Positions 1 to 7,104 of a DNA stretch of 51,687 nucleotides are shown in pieces (position 1 is the stretch's first letter; every line of letters begins with the position of its first letter). Source of the DNA: an uncultured Bacteroidota bacterium (GTDB lineage: Bacteria; Bacteroidota; Bacteroidia; Bacteroidales; P3); the NCBI GenBank assembly GCA_902784865.1, contig CACZWL010000017.1:1-51687 (forward strand), given 5' to 3'. The notes under the pieces are model-generated. The model was not told where the DNA came from. It ran no database searches and saw only the letters and a program-made list of their open reading frames with translations. A program made the translations under genes and the position numbers.

Positions 1-56
1 GCATCTTCTCACTGCCTCCTCTCGCTCTTTTACACTGTGTCTTTTTCTCATAATAA

Positions 57-90
57 AACCCCGAAAGTTTTTTGTCCAACTTTCGGGGTT
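57..90 (-). terminator. Rho-independent terminator of the 1621-116 operon
   Basis: A perfect 11-bp stem (57-67 with 80-90, aaccccgaaag / ctttcggggtt) encloses a 12-nt loop. Read on the minus strand it is followed by a short T run. It lies just beyond the last gene of the minus-strand accessory operon, so it most likely ends that transcript. Bases 1-56 hold nothing I can identify. Confidence 0.7.
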
Positions 91-115
91 CATTACATTG
101 ATGCGCCCTCTTGCA

Positions 116-460
116 TTACCAAAAATCGATATCTTCGACATCGTTGATTATTCCTATTAATGGTCGCCCTCCGATTTTCAGTTGCCGTAATAATGCGTTG
201 CCGTTCTCGAATTCTTCAAGCTTATCCTTGAATTCGGAATCCGTAAGGTATGCTTTGCTGTCGCGCTGCATAATGTAGTAGGTATTGCCGTTGTAGCGGA
301 AAGAAAGGTCATAGTATTGCACGGCGAATTCGTAGAAAAAAGACTCTTCATTGTATGTGCGATAACCGTGGTAGTCATTGCCAAACTCCGAAGGTGAAGG
401 CTGGAAAGCGGCATTGTATGGAAATCCTTCTAAATCTGGTTTAATATATTCTGCTTTCAT
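116..460 (-). CDS. hypothetical protein, 114 aa, last gene of accessory operon
   Basis: I do not recognise this family. The start at 460 (MKAEYIKPDL) is chosen because the longer frame reaching 607 runs through the upstream gene and its extra part looks non-coding. The protein is acidic and rich in aromatic residues (many Tyr and Phe in the middle), has no signal peptide and no membrane segment, and ends in an acidic tail (DVEDIDFW). It begins 8 nt after the stop of the 123-aa gene and probably shares its transcript. A small acidic protein directly after another small unknown gene could be an immunity or antidote partner, but that is inference from layout only. Confidence 0.6.
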   Translation of the reverse strand: MKAEYIKPDLEGFPYNAAFQPSPSEFGNDYHGYRTYNEESFFYEFAVQYYDLSFRYNGNTYYIMQRDSKAYLTDSEFKDKLEEFENGNALLRQLKIGGRPLIGIINDVEDIDFW

Positions 461-468
461 TGTATTGG

Positions 469-840
469 TTATTTGAGGTTTCTTATTCGATTGAGTAGGT
501 CGCGCATCTCTGGAGTCAAAGGGTGTCCTTGTTCTTCTTGTCCATTGCCTTTCCAATAATGGAAATGAGGTTTGATGCCATTGTGCTCGTTGGTATGGAT
601 TTCCCATATTTTCTTTCCGTCAGCGCCATATTTGGCAATGCTTTTCACATCTTTGCCGTCTTTACGGAATGCCACATAATATCTGTTAGGAGTGTGACTT
701 TCTTCGGGCAACTTGATGCCTTTTCGTCTATCCTTTTGTTCAAGAACAAGCGTGTTTTCGTCAATCTGGAATACAGTCGCGTATTTCCTTCCTGCCTCGC
801 TATTGAGGACTCCGCTTGAAAAAGCACCGTTACTTCCCAT
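469..840 (-). CDS. hypothetical protein, 123 aa, possible phage or toxin-type domain
   Basis: Cytosolic, basic protein with no signal peptide. A central block reads PNRYYVAFRKDGKDVKSIA, followed by a KIWEIHT strand and an HNGIKPHFHYW segment, then a C-terminal PLTPEMRDLLNRI helix. This layout reminds me of small C-terminal domains attached to phage head or polymorphic-toxin proteins, but I cannot name a family, so this stays a hint. The gene starts at 840 and overlaps the end of the DUF4417 gene by 11 nt, so translation is probably coupled. Neighbours on both sides are in the same operon. Confidence 0.65.
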   Translation of the reverse strand: MGSNGAFSSGVLNSEAGRKYATVFQIDENTLVLEQKDRRKGIKLPEESHTPNRYYVAFRKDGKDVKSIAKYGADGKKIWEIHTNEHNGIKPHFHYWKGNGQEEQGHPLTPEMRDLLNRIRNLK

Positions 841-1621
841 AGCTGAAAAGATTTGATTGGTTAGACATTAATATGGACTTGCGTATGCGCGGCTTCCTTG
901 GCAACCTTCGGAGCCTTTGTAGTCGTTCATTCGGGAAATAGACACTTATCGCTTCGTTTTCCTCCGGCATTTTATCTCCATATCGAATTATCAATCGTGG
1001 CTCAAGTCTTTGCAGCATCTCTTCGTATCCTTTCCGCCATAAATATCGTGAGAGATTGTGACCATAGATGGCAGTGCAGTTTACCGCAATAACAGAATGT
1101 TTTGGAATGCCGGAAAAACTATAATCGTAACTGTCAGGGAGCGACCACGTGACATTTGGAATGACGTTTATGCCATACGACTGCCATTCGGCGGTTAGCG
1201 TTCGGTTGCGCCATGCGTTGTAGTAACGCTCGTCATACGTCATATCGACATACTGTGAGAAGTCCGGACCTATAACTGATTCATACTGTCGCAATAGGGG
1301 TACATATTTGTTTCTGTCATTCCAAATGCATTTGAAAAGGCCGTCGTTGATGTAAAAATGTACCGTCCCGGAATGCTCATGTTTGCAGCGAGCTTCGTTG
1401 AACCCGACGAGTCGGGAGGGGACAGGGCCCTCATGCGACTCAATCGGCGGCATCTCAATTGCTGTGACGCGCTCACATGCAATATCAGTTATCGCCTGCG
1501 AGCGTCCAGTCGAGTGCGTTTCGAATTTGAAACAGTCAATCACCGACGAGGTACTTGTTAAAACGCCCGACAAACTTGAAAGTTGTTTGAGCAGTTGCTG
1601 AGAGTTAACAATAAATTTCAT
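830..1621 (-). CDS. DUF4417 protein with DnaN-like N-terminus
   Basis: Residues about 75-230 look like a DUF4417 domain (GFNEAR, VHFYINDGLF, GPDFSQYVDM, GINVIPNVTWS, IPKHSVIAVN), a family of unknown function common on mobile elements. The first 25-55 residues look instead like the start of the DNA polymerase III beta clamp: MKFIVNSQQLLKQL and a following VIDCFKFE match the Bacteroidetes DnaN opening in order and spacing. The C-terminus is a basic tail (RKPRIRKS). It leads a three-gene operon with a good promoter at 1672-1703. The DUF4417 call is fairly firm; the clamp relation is from memory of the family. It could be a deletion fusion or a designed sliding-clamp mimic. Confidence 0.75.
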   Translation of the reverse strand: MKFIVNSQQLLKQLSSLSGVLTSTSSVIDCFKFETHSTGRSQAITDIACERVTAIEMPPIESHEGPVPSRLVGFNEARCKHEHSGTVHFYINDGLFKCIWNDRNKYVPLLRQYESVIGPDFSQYVDMTYDERYYNAWRNRTLTAEWQSYGINVIPNVTWSLPDSYDYSFSGIPKHSVIAVNCTAIYGHNLSRYLWRKGYEEMLQRLEPRLIIRYGDKMPEENEAISVYFPNERLQRLRRLPRKPRIRKSILMSNQSNLFSYGK

Positions 1622-1671
1622 ATTGTTAATGATTTAATAATTACGATACAGCACTATGTTGTATCTGTTTG

Positions 1672-1703
1672 CAAAAATACAACTTTTTATAGGTTCTACC
1701 AAA
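1672..1703 (-). promoter_or_regulatory. Bacteroidetes-type promoter for the 1621-116 operon
   Basis: On the minus strand TTTGG (1699-1703) and TATTTTTG (1672-1679) are 19 bp apart, fitting the -33 TTTG / -7 TAnnTTTG pattern of Bacteroidetes sigma-ABfr. The start codon is about 50 nt downstream at 1621. Confidence 0.75.
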
Positions 1704-1732
1704 TAAAGATATTAACATTCAGGCTAATGGTT

Positions 1733-1776
1733 CGCGTGCGCGTACGCGCGATTGAAAAAGTGCGCGTACGCCCGCG
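1733..1776. repeat. paired CG palindromes upstream of the accessory promoter
   Basis: GCGCGTACGCGC (1738-1749) is a perfect palindrome. A second copy of its core, gcgcgtacgc, follows at 1762-1771, 24 bp further on. The pair sits just upstream of the -33 box of the operon that starts at 1621, in otherwise AT-rich sequence. This is the geometry of a two-site operator, but no regulator gene is visible nearby. Confidence 0.5.
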
Positions 1777-1857
1777 AGAAGTCTGTTGATAACTTTTCCT
1801 GTTTTTAACCATTAATCCCCAAGAGGGTACAAATAACCCACGAAGAAGGCATAAAGA

Positions 1858-1980
1858 ATGCAGGTGCAAAATGAGTAAATGCGCTAATGAATATTGGAAT
1901 GCGCTTTAAGAATGTGTAAATGTAGGAGTGCTTTAAAAAAATGCGTAAATGTGCTATTGTGGGAATGCGTTAGTGGGGAT
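1858..1980. repeat. degenerate aatgcgt/aatgtgt repeats
   Basis: Short units of the form gaatgcgctttaa, gaatgtgtaaatg, aatgcgtaaatgtg and ggaatgcgttagtg follow each other through this stretch, and one more pair (gaatgtgtgaatgcgttag) stands at 2614-2632. No gene is present here. The units look like a decayed simple repeat of about 7-15 bp. Confidence 0.5.
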
Positions 1981-2062
1981 ACACGAGACTTCGCCGTGGG
2001 GTGACGGCAATCTGGCTGACATGGGCGTTATAAAAATATTTTTCCAATTTCAAAAACAGTTG

Positions 2063-2070
2063 TACTTTTG
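2063..2070 (+). promoter_or_regulatory. -7 box upstream of the ATPase relic
   Basis: TACTTTTG fits TAnnTTTG and lies about 43 nt before the ATG at 2113. The -33 element is weak. It looks like the surviving promoter of the broken ATPase gene. Confidence 0.4.
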
Positions 2071-2112
2071 CATTTCGAAAAAATGGATGTATAACCACAA
2101 AATCGAAATGCA

Positions 2113-2461
2113 ATGACCATTGAAAGCCCGAAATATATTGAGCAGCTGATGAATGCACGTGACAATAGTCAGCGTGGATGTGGGTAACGTAATTGTCAAG
2201 CCACAGGGAGAGCCTCGACAGACTTTGGAAGTGGATTTTGTGGCTAACAAAGGGGGACGACGCTACTATGTCCAGTCGGCATACCAGATGCTATCAGATG
2301 AAAAAATGATACAGGAGAAGCGGTCCTTGCTGCATATTAACGACTCTTTCAAGAAGATTTTGCTCACGATGGACCACCAAAATATCAGACACGATGAAAA
2401 TGGTATTGTCACGATGGGCCTAATGCATTTTCTGTCCGACCAAAACAGCCTGGAGGCGTAA
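2113..2461 (+). pseudogene. internally deleted DUF4143-type AAA ATPase
   Basis: The ATG at 2113 opens a short frame, MTIESPKYIEQLMNARDN, that resembles the first residues of Bacteroidetes DUF4143 ATPases and stops at about 2187. In another frame from about 2165 the sequence reads VDVGNVIVK, LEVDFVANKG, YYVQSAYQM and a C-terminal HDENGIVTMGL, LSDQNSLEA, which is the nuclease-like C-terminal part of the same family. Full-length members are about 400 residues, so roughly three quarters of the gene, including the Walker motifs, is gone and the two ends are joined out of frame. The C-terminal match is strong; the N-terminal one is shorter and less certain. Confidence 0.7.
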
Positions 2462-2536
2462 GCTTGATGTGCGAACCCACCAAGAATGGGTCAACTTCAT
2501 TTAGAGAGACTGCCGACCCGTCGCCGTGGTGTGCCA

Positions 2537-2573
2537 TCGGCTGAGCTGACTGGTATGCCGTCAGCTCGGCTGA
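2537..2573. repeat. imperfect inverted repeat
   Basis: tcggctgagctgac (2537-2550) pairs with gtcagctcggctga (2560-2573) over 14 bp with two non-Watson-Crick positions and a 9-nt loop. There is no T run, so a terminator is unlikely. It lies in the gene-poor stretch 2462-2830. Confidence 0.45.
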
Positions 2574-2653
2574 CAACCATCGCCGAAGGATCACCGAAGA
2601 AACAATAAGCTTGAATGTGTGAATGCGTTAGTTTTATTTCAATAACAGGTATC

Positions 2654-2768
2654 TTATAATCCTTTGTTCCATAGAAGCTTGAAGATGTCGAGGACATACA
2701 GGCATTCTATGTCGTCGATGGTTCGGCTGAATTTGTCGAGGGATACGTGTATCCGATAAGTTGCCCGC
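2654..2768 (-). pseudogene. possible relic of a coding sequence
   Basis: One minus-strand frame reads YRIHVSLDKFSRTIDD, then IECLYVLDIFKLLWNKGL and a stop at 2654. It is plausible protein sequence with no start codon and no upstream continuation. I cannot name the family. The rest of 2462-2830 holds the inverted repeat above and no supported gene. Confidence 0.3.
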
Positions 2769-2830
2769 CCACGGCACGGTGGGGGTGCGGTGGGCGGGCG
2801 GTATGTGGGGCCGAGCGAAAGGGGTAGGGG

Positions 2831-4183
2831 TTACTCGGCGAAGTATTTGTAGAAGAGGGGTATGGTCTCGATGCCGCGGAAGAACTGCTCGAGGGGGTAG
2901 TTCTCGTTGGGGGCGTGGATGTCGTCGGTGGCGAGGCCGAAGCCCATGAGGATGCTCTTGAGGCCGAGTATTTTCTCGAAGCCTGCGATGATGGGGATGG
3001 AGCCGCCGCTGCGGGTAGGCACGGGCCGACGGCCGTAGGTGTCCTGCATGGCGCGCTCGGCGGCCTTGTAGGCTTTGAGTTCGAGCGGGGCTACGTAGGC
3101 GGCGCCGCCGTGGCAGGGGGTGACCTTGACGGTGACGTAGTCGGGTGCCACGCGCTCGAAGTATTCCTGGAACATCTTGGAGATCTTCTCGAAGTCCTGG
3201 TTGGCGACGAGGCGGGTGCTTATCTTGGCGTAGGCCTTGGAGGGGAGGACGGTTTTGGTGCCCTCGCCGGTGTGGCCGCCCCAGATGCCGCAGACGTCGA
3301 GGCAGGGGCGTATGCCGGTGCGCTCCTTGGTGGAGAAGCCGGCCTCGCCGTGGAGTGCGCGGACGCCAAGTTCCTTCTTGTAGCCAGCCTCGTCGAAGGG
3401 GGCCTGGGCCATGAGGGCGCGCTCCTCGTCGGAGAGGACGAGGACGTCGTCGTAGAAGCCGGGGATGGTGATGTGGCCGTTCGCGTCGTGGAGGTCGGCA
3501 ATCATCTTGCAGAGCACGTTGATGGGGTTGGCCACGGCGCCGCCGAAGAGGCCGGAGTGGAGGTCGTGGTTGGGGCCGGTGACTTCGACTTCCCAGTAGC
3601 ATAGGCCGCGGAGGCCGCTGGTGATGCTGGGCACGTCGGGGGCAATCATCGAGGTGTCGGAGACGAGGATGATGTCGGCCTTGAGCAGCTCTTTGTTTTT
3701 CTCGCAGAAGCCGTAGAGCGAGCCGGAGCCGATTTCCTCTTCGCCCTCGAGCATGAACTTGACGTTGCAGGGGAGGCTGCCGGTGCGAACCATGTATTCG
3801 AAGGCCTTGGCGTGCATGAAGGACTGGCCTTTGTCGTCGTCGGCGCCGCGGGCCCAGATGCGGCCGTCGATGACGACGGGATCGAAGGGCTGTGTGCGCC
3901 AGAGCTCAAGCGGAGCGACGGGCATGACGTCGTAGTGGCCATAGACGAGGACGGTGGGTTTGGCGGGGTCGATGATTTTCTCGCCATAGACGACGGGGTT
4001 GCCGTCGGTGGGCATGACCTCGGCGCGGTCGGCGCCGGCCTCGAGGAGCAGCTCGCGCCAGCGCTCGGCGCAGCGCACCATGTCGCCCTTGTGCTCCTGC
4101 TCGGAGCTGATGGAGGGGATGCGGATGAGGGAGAAGAGCTCGTCGAGGAAACGGTCGCGGTTTTGTTCGATGTATTGCTTCAT
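2831..4183 (-). CDS. M20 family dipeptidase
   Basis: Cytosolic zinc peptidase of the CNDP/DUG1-like M20 group that hydrolyses dipeptides such as Cys-Gly. At 450 aa it has the usual length. Visible active-site elements in order: GHYDV (His83, Asp85), ARGADDDKG with metal-bridging Asp116, EGEEEIGS with catalytic Glu149 and ligand Glu150, VSDTSM (Asp176), the dimerisation-domain NHDLHSG motif, and a C-terminal DDIHAPNEN supplying the last His. There is no signal peptide. It stands 46 nt after the DUF58 gene on the same strand. The substrate is inferred from family, not shown. Confidence 0.93.
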   Translation of the reverse strand: MKQYIEQNRDRFLDELFSLIRIPSISSEQEHKGDMVRCAERWRELLLEAGADRAEVMPTDGNPVVYGEKIIDPAKPTVLVYGHYDVMPVAPLELWRTQPFDPVVIDGRIWARGADDDKGQSFMHAKAFEYMVRTGSLPCNVKFMLEGEEEIGSGSLYGFCEKNKELLKADIILVSDTSMIAPDVPSITSGLRGLCYWEVEVTGPNHDLHSGLFGGAVANPINVLCKMIADLHDANGHITIPGFYDDVLVLSDEERALMAQAPFDEAGYKKELGVRALHGEAGFSTKERTGIRPCLDVCGIWGGHTGEGTKTVLPSKAYAKISTRLVANQDFEKISKMFQEYFERVAPDYVTVKVTPCHGGAAYVAPLELKAYKAAERAMQDTYGRRPVPTRSGGSIPIIAGFEKILGLKSILMGFGLATDDIHAPNENYPLEQFFRGIETIPLFYKYFAE

Positions 4184-4229
4184 ATTATATAATGTTTTTT
4201 GTTGATTATCTTCTCGTTAAGGTTTTGGT

Positions 4230-5156
4230 TCAAAGCTTTGCACGCCGGAGCAGGAAGGGCTGCAGCACTTGGTGGAAGCCCAGCTCGACGTCGACAGGCT
4301 GGTAGTCGATGCGGTACTGCAGGGCGCGCTGCTGAAGGTCGGCAAAGAGCCGGTGCATCTGCTGTCGGTAGGCGTCGGCGACGAGGTTGGGCTGCAGCCG
4401 CAGCTGCTGGCCGGATTCGAGGTCGACGAAGAGGTGCGGCCTGGCCGGGAGGTCGAGGTTGAGCTCGAGGTCGGCGTGGTAGGTGTGGAAAAGGATGACT
4501 TCGTGGTGGTTATGGCGGAGGTGGCGCAGGGCGTCGAAGAGGGGTTCCTGCTGGTCGTCGCGGATGAGGGCGTCGGTGAATATGACGACGAGCGAGCGCC
4601 GATGGAGCTGCTCGGCGATGAGGTGCAGGGGCTCGGCGATAGAGGTGGTGCGCTTGGGCAGGCCTCCGGCGTCGAGGGGCTGGAGGAGGCTGTCGAGGTG
4701 GGCGAGGAGGTGCTGCTGGTGGAGGCGCGAGGAGCGGACAGCGGTGGAGAGGTCGATCTGCGAGGAGAAGAGGGTGAGGCCGAAGGCGTCGCGCTGGCGG
4801 TGGAGCAGCTCCAACAGGACGGCCGCGGCGTAGGCGGCGAAGGTTATCTTGTTGGGTTTCAGCGGGTCGGCATGGCGCTCGAGGGGCAGGAGCATGGAGG
4901 ATGAGTGGTCGACGAGGATTTGGCAGCGGAGGTTGGTCTCGGCCTCGAACTGCTTGACGTATAGTCGGTCTGTGCGGCCGAAGAGGTGCCAGTCGATATT
5001 GCGTGTCGACTCGCCGGGGAGGTACTGCCGATAGTCGGAGAATTCGGCCGAAAAGCCATGGAACGGGCTGCGGTGGCGGCCCGAGATGAAGCCTTCGACG
5101 ACCTGGCGGGCGAAGAAGTCGAGGGCTTTGTAGCGGCTGATTTCGTTGAGTTGCAC
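4230..5156 (-). CDS. DUF58 domain protein
   Basis: Member of the DUF58 family, von Willebrand factor A-like proteins usually paired with a MoxR AAA ATPase. The DUF58 signature GESTRNIDWHLFGRTDRLYVK lies at about 48-68, followed by a partial MIDAS (DHSSS, 83-87) and a later FTDAL strand. No signal peptide or membrane span is seen, so it is a soluble member. The usual MoxR and Bat neighbours are absent here, and it lies between a peptidase and a dispersed repeat. Its role is unknown. Confidence 0.88.
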   Translation of the reverse strand: MQLNEISRYKALDFFARQVVEGFISGRHRSPFHGFSAEFSDYRQYLPGESTRNIDWHLFGRTDRLYVKQFEAETNLRCQILVDHSSSMLLPLERHADPLKPNKITFAAYAAAVLLELLHRQRDAFGLTLFSSQIDLSTAVRSSRLHQQHLLAHLDSLLQPLDAGGLPKRTTSIAEPLHLIAEQLHRRSLVVIFTDALIRDDQQEPLFDALRHLRHNHHEVILFHTYHADLELNLDLPARPHLFVDLESGQQLRLQPNLVADAYRQQMHRLFADLQQRALQYRIDYQPVDVELGFHQVLQPFLLRRAKL

Positions 5157-5211
5157 GGTCGGTGTCAGCTTGCTTCTTCACAACCGAATACCCGGAGGGG
5201 GGTATCCCTCG

Positions 5212-5343
5212 GGGTATCCGGCAGGCAACTGGTAGATGTCTGGTAGGTATCTAGTAGGTATCTGGTAGGTGAATACTTCGACTCTTTCCCATCATTTCCC
5301 ATCGATGGGAAAATCGGGGAACTTGTCATTTGGCGCGATTTGA
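5212..5343 (+). repeat. dispersed intergenic repeat, copy A (with tail)
   Basis: Four 11-bp units, the last ggtatctggta, run into ggtgaatacttcgactc, then tttcccatcat and the perfect palindrome TTTCCCATCGATGGGAAA, then a tail aacttgtcatttggcgcg. Copies C and D carry the same tail. It fills the gap between the DUF58 gene and the thioredoxin gene. Confidence 0.9.
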
Positions 5344-5369
5344 GCTACTTGATTTCTACCTGACTGGTT

Positions 5370-5684
5370 TCAGAGAAGAGCGTTCAGCTTCTCGGTGAGG
5401 GTCTCTTTGGCGACGAGGCCGACGGTCTTGTCGACGGGCTGACCGCCTTTGAAGAAGAGGACGGTGGGGACGCTGCGGATGCGGAAACGGGCGGCCAGCT
5501 CGGGGCACTCGTCGACATCGGCGGCTCCGACGACGGCGCGGCCTTCGAATTCGGCGGCGACTTCCTCAATCTTGGGAGCCAGCGCTTTGCAGGGACCACA
5601 CCAGGTGGCGCCGAAGTCAATCATGACGGGTTGGGAACCGGCGAGCAGTTCGTCGAAGTTCTGTTCGGTGACTTTGATTTCCAT
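5370..5684 (-). CDS. trxA: thioredoxin
   Basis: Small cytosolic disulfide reductase of 104 aa, the standard thioredoxin length. The redox motif WCGPC is at 28-32, the buried Asp equivalent is in the VMIDFGA strand, and cis-Pro73 follows in SVPT. No signal sequence is present, so it is the cytosolic form rather than a periplasmic TlpA type. It stands alone between dispersed repeat A and der. No TAnnTTTG box is obvious upstream. Confidence 0.95.
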   Translation of the reverse strand: MEIKVTEQNFDELLAGSQPVMIDFGATWCGPCKALAPKIEEVAAEFEGRAVVGAADVDECPELAARFRIRSVPTVLFFKGGQPVDKTVGLVAKETLTEKLNALL

Positions 5685-5759
5685 TGTTTTATCTTTTTAT
5701 TGTTGTTTATTGTTTTGAAATGTCTCTGAATCAAGCCGAGCAAATTCCATGCCAAAGCA

Positions 5760-7064
5760 CTATTTGGCACGGAAGTATATGGTCATCGGCACGCCGTGGA
5801 AGTCCCAGAGTTCGCGCATGCGGTTCTCGACGAAGCGCTTGTAGGGGTCGCGGACATACTGCGGCAGGTTGCAGAAGAAGACGAACTGGGGGTAGGGGGT
5901 TGGGAGTTGGGTGATGTATTTGATTTTGACCCACTTGCCTTTGACCGAGGGGGGCGGGTTCTGCTCCTTGACGATGGGCAGGAGGGTGTCGTTGAGTTCG
6001 GCGGTGGAGATGCGGCGCGAGCGGGCCTCGTAGACGGCGCGGGCGGTCTCGAGGACCTTGAAGATGCGCTGCTTGTTGATGACGGAGGTGAAGATGATGG
6101 GCACATCGTCGAAGGGGGCGATGCGCGAACGGATCAGCTCCTCGAAGTCGCGGTGCGTGTTGTGGTCTTTCTCGACGAGGTCCCACTTGTTGACGACGAT
6201 GACGACGCCCTTGTTGTTGCGCTGGACGAGCGAGAAGATGTTGAGGTCCTGCTGCTCAAGGCCTTGCGAGGCATCGAGCATGAGGATGCAGACGTCGGCG
6301 GCCTCGATGGAGCGGACGGAGCGGAGGACGGAGTAGAACTCGAGGTTCTCGGACACCTTGCTCTTGCGGCGGAGGCCGGCGGTGTCGACGAAGTTGAAGT
6401 CGAACCCGAAGAGGTTGTAGCGGCTGTAGACAGAGTCGCGCGTGGTGCCGGCGATGGGGGTGACGACGGAGCGGTGCTCGCCGGTTATCATATTGATAAA
6501 GGAGGACTTGCCGACGTTTGGGCGGCCGACGATGGCGATACGCGGCAGGCCGTCCTCGGGGTCGGGGTCGCCGACGGGAAAGTCGTGGACCAGCGCGTCG
6601 AGGAGCTCGCCGGTGCCGCTGCCGGTGATGGAGGCGATGGGGTAGGGGTCGCCGAGGCCGAGGGCGTAGAACTCGCCGAGGGCATCCATCTGGGCGGGAT
6701 TGTCGACCTTGTTGACGACGAGCAGCACGGGCTTGGGCTGGCGGCGCAGCATGTCGGCCACATCCTCGTCCATGGGGGTGAGGCCGTCGCGGGCGTCGAC
6801 GAGGAAGAGGATGGTGTCGGCCTCGTCGATGGCCAGGCTGACCTGCCGGCGGATTTCCGTCTCGAACTGGTCGTCAGAGCCGATGACGTAGCCGCCGGTG
6901 TCGATGACCGAGAAGTGGCGCCCGTTCCAGTCGGAATGGCCGTACTGGCGATCGCGGGTGACGCCTGCCGTGGGGTCGACAATGGCGTCGCGGGTCTGCG
7001 TGAGGCGGTTGAAGAGGGTTGATTTGCCGACATTGGGGCGGCCGACAAGGGCGACGATATTCAT
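5760..7064 (-). CDS. der: ribosome-assembly GTPase Der (EngA)
   Basis: Double GTPase needed for 50S subunit maturation. Two complete G domains are visible: GRPNVGKST (8-16), DTGG, NKVD, then GRPNVGKSS (180-188), DTAG (227-230) and NKWD (292-295). The C-terminal KH-like domain follows and ends in YFRAK. At 434 aa it has the family length. It begins 41 nt after the DUF5723 gene on the same strand. Nothing is unusual. Confidence 0.97.
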   Translation of the reverse strand: MNIVALVGRPNVGKSTLFNRLTQTRDAIVDPTAGVTRDRQYGHSDWNGRHFSVIDTGGYVIGSDDQFETEIRRQVSLAIDEADTILFLVDARDGLTPMDEDVADMLRRQPKPVLLVVNKVDNPAQMDALGEFYALGLGDPYPIASITGSGTGELLDALVHDFPVGDPDPEDGLPRIAIVGRPNVGKSSFINMITGEHRSVVTPIAGTTRDSVYSRYNLFGFDFNFVDTAGLRRKSKVSENLEFYSVLRSVRSIEAADVCILMLDASQGLEQQDLNIFSLVQRNNKGVVIVVNKWDLVEKDHNTHRDFEELIRSRIAPFDDVPIIFTSVINKQRIFKVLETARAVYEARSRRISTAELNDTLLPIVKEQNPPPSVKGKWVKIKYITQLPTPYPQFVFFCNLPQYVRDPYKRFVENRMRELWDFHGVPMTIYFRAK

Positions 7065-7104
7065 AGGACTCTAGGTATCAGTGGGTTGGATGGCGGTTAA
7101 GCGT

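Noticed and set aside
2634-3602. 322-codon frame overlapping the dipeptidase gene
   Set aside because: Arg/Pro/His-rich out-of-frame reading of the M20 gene.
5796-7022. Long plus-strand frame opposite der
   Set aside because: Low-complexity Val, Gly, Asp and Glu sequence that mirrors the GTPase gene. No known fold.
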